A DNA stretch of 64,000 nucleotides from Coccinella septempunctata (Eukaryota; Arthropoda; Insecta; Coleoptera; Coccinellidae), in NCBI RefSeq assembly GCF_907165205.1, contig NC_058196.1, positions 9,342,501 to 9,406,500 on the forward strand. Direction: 5' to 3'. The position numbers and the translations under genes are program-made. This document shows positions 57,466 to 64,000 of the stretch, piece by piece. The notes under the pieces were generated by a model. The model was not told the DNA's origin and ran no database searches. It was given only the letters and a program-made list of their open reading frames with translations. Numbering within the stretch: position 1 is the stretch's first letter; each line of letters opens with the position of its first letter.

Positions 57466-58540
57466 CACAATAATTCTGAATTTGGCGATTTAATTACTTA
57501 CTTGAAAACAAATCGATTTGAATCTTGTACATAATAGTGATTTTTTCTATGAAAATGATCTATATAGATAATACCACTCATTAGAATAACGAATAAATCA
57601 GTAATGTTCTCAGAACATAGAATAACAGGAAGGAGCTTTTCTAGGTACACCTAGAGGTAAAATATATCTATATATACTATGAAGAACTTTCTTTCAGCTC
57701 GAACTTTCGATATTCATTTATATCAACATCGATAGCACTACAAAAAGTGTATCACTCACAAGAGCGTAATGCTCTATGTAGGGAAACGGCTTAAATGGAT
57801 GATACCAGATAGTTTTTTGTTAAGAATGTACAACTACCTGCAAGATAACACAACAGGAGAAAAATTATTCATTGTTTCAAACACTTGTTGAAATACATAT
57901 CGGGCTAAAAACCCTGAATCTACGCCAACACGAATCACGAATTTGTACAATTGGAGATATTTCAAGCTATTCCGTCTCTGGTTTCTGCATGATTTTATCG
58001 GACCAAATGTTGCCTTGTTTCGGCCGGTTTGATAACCACTGATAGGAAATATTGACGAATTTTCAATGAAGTGTGAGAAATTTTTGAATTTCTTTTTCCT
58101 ATTTTCTAATGAATAACCACTGATATATCTATGGGAGATGATTCCCCAACATGAGGGTTCCTCAAACAACTGAAGAACAGAAGAATCTTCACTTGGAAGG
58201 CCGAACCTAGTCGAAAGACCTTCATGGTCATAAGCAAGATTTGGAATACTATTAATTCCACTACTGGGTAAACTGAGCTTACCTTCACCCACCTGAAGAT
58301 GTTATTGTGTCGTGGTTCAAAACTAATTTTGTAAAATCGTATTATCTATTTTGAGTTCAATTGTGGATCTTCATCCAGTATCAGTCACATCAATTCAATA
58401 TATCTCTATAATTCTGAATTTGGCGAAATAATTCATTACCTACCTGAAATAAAACCATAATAATATTGATTCTTTCTATGAAAATTATTTATATAGATAA
58501 TACTTCCTATTAGAATAACGAATAATCAGAAATGTTACAT
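57466..58540. repeat. Diverged direct repeat pair, about 940 bp apart
   Basis: 57468-57605 and 58408-58536 align. They share ATAATTCTGAATTTGGCGA, TCTATGAAAATNATYTATATAG, ATAATAC and TTAGAATAACGAATAA. They could be old terminal repeats or a tandem duplication; nothing between them decides. Confidence 0.6.
57834..58292 (-). CDS. Unidentified open frame, 152 codons, doubtful
   Basis: Minus-strand frame opening at a GTG/ATG-poor start near 58292 and containing GINSIPNLAYDHEGLSTRFG. Its end CTTGCAG-GTAG and a GGTGAAG-GTAAGC near its start resemble splice signals. No domain is recognised, and the frame lies between the diverged direct repeats. It may be chance or an old exon. Confidence 0.2.
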   Translation of the reverse strand: MGEGKLSLPSSGINSIPNLAYDHEGLSTRFGLPSEDSSVLQLFEEPSCWGIISHRYISGYSLENRKKKFKNFSHFIENSSIFPISGYQTGRNKATFGPIKSCRNQRRNSLKYLQLYKFVIRVGVDSGFLARYVFQQVFETMNNFSPVVLSCR

Positions 58541-59546
58541 TGCATATAAAAAAATGAGCTGTTCAGAGAAAGGAGAATACTTTTTGGAAAAGAATATTCA
58601 GAAGTACAGGCCGATCCTAAGGCGTGCCGAATTCCTTATGTGCCGCTCCGCCCGCTCCAAAGACAAAAAATATACTTTTTTTACATATATACGGTGTCCC
58701 AGATAAGATGAAAAACATTTTAATGTGAGATAGAGAACACCTCGAGGATTACGAAGAACCCCCACATGTAGTATCTAAGAGTTTTCTAGAAGTTTAGTTT
58801 CGAAGACCAAAACAAAAATGTCAATTGCACCTGATTTGTTGATTATAAGAATCATTTATTTTGAATAATAAAACAGCATGCGAAAATACTTAAATTAACT
58901 TTTGTCTTTCTCCTTTCATCATGCCTCCATCATAGTGTCCGCTGTTCATCATAGCTTTTGGGAATTTACCAACCAATCATCTGTATATCAATCATATGTA
59001 TCCGAGTATGTATTTATATTATTAACTTCATTTTGTAGATTCATCATGTCTTGACAAAAACATGGTTGCAATTTCAAAATATGTTGACTCGAGGCCTTCT
59101 GAAGACTTCAATTTTGTTTAATTTTTCCCTTACATCCTTTATGATCTATCGAAAAATGAAATCTGTTTTGAATAATTCTTCATAAAATCTTACTTGTTTC
59201 GATATAATTGGTAATTTTCTTTATGATACATCACTAAAAAATTCAAACCAGAGAGATGGTACAAGTTCTTTAAATTTTCGGGAAAATCCAATATTTAAAC
59301 ATAATCTATAATAAAATAGATGCTTCTGAGCAGAGGATTCCTCAAAATCATTGAGCAATCCGATTCGAAGAAAATATACAGAGCGTTCGATCTGGAATAA
59401 AACATCAATGACCAACATTGGGTTCAGCCGACGTTCATTTCTTTTATATTGTAAAATTTATCGCATTTTTTCTCTCGATTCTGAAATAATTTGAATTAAT
59501 CTGAAAATGTTCGGAATCGCTTATTCTCATTGAATATTCATCACTA
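58541..59546. other. Non-coding, nothing firm
   Basis: AT-rich; no gene, RNA or repeat structure recognised. Confidence 0.4.
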
Positions 59547-60258
59547 GAGAGTTGAAGTGTGCACAATACGTTAGCCTGAACGTAAACGTTAACGTGAGAA
59601 ATAACGTCAGATATAACGTTTACGTGTTGTGATGAAATTTGAGTTGAAGTGCTGTCATCATGAAACGTCAGACGTTAAACATAACCTATCAATTTGATTT
59701 TGCTTTCGTTTCGCGTGAACTCTCTTTTATCTAATATTGAGCTCCGACAGCTGAAATAACATTTTGAATATTGATGTTCCAATGATTTATATGCCTAATA
59801 AAGAAAATTTTCAGCTTGGAAGTATTTTATTATCGATGAAATGCTCAAGTGTTAGAGACATCAGAATATCAGTGTAGTTTCAGCCATTTCCTTATGTACT
59901 GAATGTAATCTGATAACACAGTAATTTAACTTAATCCTTTTGATAACTTTCAAATCACTGCTGATTTCCTATAATTTTCGTTCATTATGAGAAAATACAC
60001 AGGAAATGTAAACAATGACAGTTTGAGGTTATCGAGAATTGCATTTAACAATCAAAATTCGGCCATTCGCAAGTCATCGGTGCTACTCGTTTAACGTTCG
60101 GTTAACGTACGTCGATGTTTAAGGTATACGTGGGAGACCGCTAGTTTACGTAGGCCGTAAAGCTGACGCTAACGTTAACGTTAAAAACGGACGAATGAGC
60201 ATGCGTAGATGTCAATTATAACGTTAACGTTTACGTTCATGGCTGCACTTCAAGTCTC
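59547..60258. mobile_element. 712-bp MITE rich in AACGTTAACGT
   Basis: Terminal inverted repeats GAGAGTTGAAGTG and GAGACTTGAAGTG continue into GAACGTAAACGTTAACGT on both sides (about 45 bp). Both ends are flanked by TA. Many self-complementary ACGTTAACGT words lie near both ends. No coding capacity; it is a non-autonomous DNA transposon of unassigned superfamily. Confidence 0.8.
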
Positions 60259-60832
60259 TATTATCTATCACGGTAGTGCCGATCCTAGCAGGTATGCAGC
60301 GCTTGTCCGGCACGCGGTCGCCCAAATAAAAGGGATGGCCTCAGACAGCCACCTTCATTTGTCAGTCAGTGTCAATTATTGAGTATTACTTTCTAACTCC
60401 AATTATCCAAATTTTGAATGAGACGACGAAAAATATTAAATGAAACTGAATTTTTCAATCTTGTCAAATCGAATATTCCTTGTTCCCTTTCACCGAAAAA
60501 AAGAAAAACAAAAGAATGCTTGCTTCAGAAGAACGTGATGTAAAGATCGAACAAACCACCATCTGAGAGCAATTATCGTTATCGATAGGGACTCGAGATA
60601 GGAATGTCTTGGGTTTGTAAAAATTACCAGATTTTGAAATAGAATCGCGTGGTCGTAAAAACAAAAACGGCTAGGGTTCAATTATGATGCTTCCTAAAGT
60701 TACTGCATGCGTGTACTTAAAAATGTAAATTGCATTTTTATTGTGTAGATTAGATAACATAAAAATCTGTAGAGAAGATGTCGGAGGGCAGGGACATCAT
60801 CATCCAAATGGGAGATTATAGATTCTCATTTA
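60259..60832. other. Non-coding spacer between two MITEs
   Basis: No gene recognised. A short open frame on the minus strand (60464-60681) has no domain. Confidence 0.4.
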
Positions 60833-61722
60833 CAGGGTGTTTTTAAAGTTTGAGTGGAGTGGAAATTAAAACAACTCTATCTCCTGAACGGAATCGCCTA
60901 TTCATCCGAAATTTGGAATGGAGATAGTTTCCATGAGGTTCCAGAAAACTGCAATCAATATCATTCTATTTGCAGGACAGTAAATTTGGACAGTCGTTGT
61001 CGTTAAAATTTCGCGAAATCACCCAATGAATTTCATGATTTCTCGATATCTGCGTAAACTGTAAAATTTATTTATTCAATTTCTTGATAGTGACAATAAG
61101 TTTTTTCTCGTGTTGATATTTAACATTCTATTCTTCTCATACCGAAGTGAATTTTGAATCTCTACGAATTTAATCAATTGAATATACATTATTGAATGTT
61201 TATTCCAATTTTCATTTGATCCAATACAAAAAAAAATCAAAGGTGCGGTGCGTTCTATAAAATAACATCAAATAAAATCATCTCTGCAAGCAAAGATGTA
61301 GGAACAATTAATTCTTTAATGCAATTCATTAAGATATAAAATTCACTTCATCATGGGATGAAAACGATCACTTTATATTTTATTTTTACCAATTAAATTA
61401 CTTAAAAATAAATAATTGTTGAAGAACCATCCTCGAGTTACTCTTCAGAAAACTGATCTAAGTAGTCGATCAAATGAAAACTAAAATTAACATTCAATAG
61501 TGATTCAATTGATTAAATCCATAAAAATTCAAAATTCACTTCGTTATGAGATCAATAGGATGTTGAATATCGACACGATAGAAAAAATTATTGTCGCTAT
61601 CAAGACGAAAAATCAGTTTCTGGAACCTCATAGAAGCTATCTTCATATCAAATTTCGGATGAATATCTCCGTTCAGGAGATAGAGTGGTTTCAATTTCCA
61701 TTTAAATTTGAAAAACACCCTG
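60833..61722. mobile_element. 890-bp long-TIR MITE (CAGGGTGTTTTT ends)
   Basis: Ends CAGGGTGTTTTTAAA and AAAAACACCCTG are flanked by TA. The inverted similarity extends over 230 bp or more: CTCTATCTCCTGAACGG near 60878 with its inverse near 61672, and GAAGTGAATTTTGAAT near 61146 with its inverse near 61528. The interior is non-coding. The right end is only 2-4 bp from satellite sequence. Confidence 0.82.
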
Positions 61723-61726
61723 TAAA

Positions 61727-64000
61727 TCAGGAACTATTGGATCAATTCGAACCAAATCTTGAAACTGCTCATAGTTTTCGTATTGAGATGCACATGTTGA
61801 ATTTCAGTTCGATAGTTCAGATAGAAATTGAGATTTCAGTGGTCAATTCGGCAAATTGTGATATCAATTCCTCGAAAACTGTTGGATCAATTCGAACCAA
61901 ATCTTGAAACTGCACGTAGTTTTCGAATTGAGATGCACATGTTGAATTTCAGTTCGATAGTGCAGATAGGAATTGAGATTTCAGTGGTCTATTCAGCAAA
62001 GTGTGATATCCATTCCTCGAAAACTGTTGGATCAATTCGAACCAAATCTTGAAACTGCACATAGTTTTCGAATTGAGATGCACATGTTGAATTTCAGTTC
62101 GATAGTGCAGATAGGAATTGAGATTTCAGTGGTCTATTCGGCAAAGTGTGATATCAATTCCTCAAAAACTGTTGAACCAATTCGAACCAAATCTTGAAAC
62201 TGCACATAGTTTTCGAATTGAGATCCACATGTTGAAATTCAGTTTGATAGTTCAGATAGAAATTGAGATTTCAGTTGTCAATTCGGCAAAGTGTGATATC
62301 ATTTCCTCGAAAACTGTTGGATCAATTCGAACCAAATCTTGCAACTGCACGTAGTTTTCGAATTGAGATGCACATGTTGAATTTCAGTTCGATAGTGCAG
62401 ATAGGAATTGAGATTTCAGTGGTCTATTCGGCAAAGTGTGATTTCAATTCCTCGAAAACTGTTGGATCGATTCGAACCAAATCTTGAAACTGCACATGGT
62501 TTTCGAATTGAGATGCACATGTTGAATTTCAGTTCGATAGTGCAGATAGGAATTGAGATTTCAGTGGTCTATTCGGCAAAGTGTGATATCAATTCCTCAA
62601 AAACTGTTGAACCAATTCGACCCAAATCTTGAAACTGCACATAGTTTTCGAATTGAGATGCACATGTAGAATTTCAGATCGATAGTTCTGATAGGAATGA
62701 AGATTTCAGTAGTCGATTCGGCAAAATATCATTTCAATCCCTAAGGAGCTATTGGATCGATTCGAACCAAATCGTGAAACTGCACATAGTTTTCGAAATG
62801 AGATGCACATGTTGAATTTCAGATCGATAGTTCTAATAGGAATAGAGATTTCAGAAGTCGATTCGACAAAATATCATTTCAATTCCTAAGGAACTATTGG
62901 ATCAATTCGAACCAAATCTTCAAACTGCTCATAGTTTTCGTATTGAGATGCACATGTTGAAATTCAGTTTGATAGTTCAGATAGAAATTGAGATTTCAGT
63001 TGTCAATTCGGCAAAGTGTGATATCAATTCCTCGAAAACTGTTGGATCAATTCGAACCAAATCTTGAAACTGCACGTAGTTTTCGAATTGAGATGCACAT
63101 GTTGAATTTCAGTTCGATAGTGCAGATAGGAATTGAGATTTCAGTGGTCTATTCGGCAAAGTGTGATTTCAATTCCTCGAAAACTGTTGGATCGATTCGA
63201 ACCAAATCTTGAAACTGCACATAGTTTTCGAATTGAGATGCACATGTTGAATTTCAGTTCGATAGTGCAGATAGGAATTGAGATTTCAGTGGTCTATTCG
63301 GCAAAGTGTGATATCAATTCCTCAAAAACTGTTGAACCAATTCGACCCAAATCTTGAAACTGCACATAGTTTTCGAATTGAGATGCACATGTTGAATTTC
63401 AGATCGATAGTTCTGATAGGAATGAAGATTTCAGTAGTCGATTCGGCAAAATATCATTTCAATCCCTAAGGAACTATTGGATCGATTCGAACCAAATCGT
63501 GAAACTGCACATAGTTTTCGAAATGAGATGCACATGTTGAATTTCAGATCGATAGTTCTAATAGGAATGGAGATTTCAGAAGTCGATTCGACAAAATATC
63601 ATTTCAATTCCTAAGGAACTATTGGATCAATTCGAACCAAATCTTGAAACTGCTCATAGTTTTCGTATTGAGATGCACATGTTGAATTTCAGTTCGATAG
63701 TTCAGATAGAAATTGAGATTTCAGTGGTCAATTCGGCAAAGTGTGATATCAATTCCTCGAAAACTGTTATATCAATTCGAACCAAATCTTGAAACTGCAC
63801 ATAGTTTTCGGATTGAGATGTACATGTTGAATTTCAGTTCGATAGTGCAGATACGAATTGAGATTTCAGTGGTCTATTCAGCAAAGTGTGATATTAATTC
63901 CTCGAAAACTGTTGGATCAATTCGAACCAAATCTTGAAACTGCACATAGTTTTCGAATTGAGATGCACATGTTGAAATTCAGTTTGATAGTTCAGATAGA
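61727..64000 (+). repeat. 145-bp satellite, second array, plus orientation (about 15.7 monomers)
   Basis: Same monomer types and orientation as 10248-18108, starting with AGGAACTATTGG directly after the MITE and running off the window. The segment around 62140-62630 recurs at about 62860-63360 with an internal higher-order pattern. Confidence 0.97.

Overview
The window looks like heterochromatic or pericentromeric DNA from an insect (or a close arthropod relative). It has kilobases of satellite, R4/Dong-type LINEs sitting in TAA microsatellites, short introns with GT..AG borders, TA-rich microsatellites, Tc1/mariner debris and MITEs with TA target duplications. The order cannot be told from sequence alone. 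Only four protein-coding units look intact or nearly so: a 1079-residue LINE polyprotein, exon 2 of an ankyrin-repeat gene, a spliced nine-exon MULE transposase, and parts of R4 LINEs. No tRNA, rRNA, CRISPR array or bacterial-type operon was seen.

Layout. 1-7312: 145-bp satellite, minus orientation, with higher-order duplications. 7316-9376: a duplicated 5' part of the ankyrin gene (158-bp tandem array, TATA box, exon 1, intron) embedded in the satellite. 9377-18108: more satellite, flipping orientation near 10247. 18111-23680: a foldback-type element with inverted arms built of ~315-bp modules, carrying an intact LINE. 23700-24640: hairpin repeats and a 170-bp tandem array. 25320-27664: the main ankyrin locus on the minus strand, with exon 2 intact but exon 1 and promoter deleted.

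28031-46434 is a nest of R4-clade LINE copies, mostly head to tail, each separated by (TAA)n. The one near-full-length family A copy (35359-44459, minus) is split by a 5.1-kb Mutator-like element (37624-42722). That element has terminal inverted repeats, an exact 9-bp target duplication and a 735-residue transposase gene that stays in frame across nine exons. 46455-47767 is a decayed Ty3/Gypsy-type remnant.

47768-61722 is old accessory DNA: TA microsatellites, inverted composite repeats with clustered TGCGTC motifs, LINE endonuclease, reverse transcriptase and RNase H remnants, a palindromic mariner relic and two MITEs with TA duplications. 61727-64000 returns to the satellite in plus orientation.

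The genes do not form a pathway; the window records layered transposition into satellite DNA. The most interesting items are the MULE-in-R4 nest with its gene still open, the R4 chain in TAA repeats with a nonsense codon shared by two copies, and the ankyrin gene whose exon 1 and exon 2 survive in two different inverted copies about 16 kb apart. Exon structures, repeat boundaries and domain assignments come from reading the sequence by eye; clade names rest on recalled family features and no search was run.
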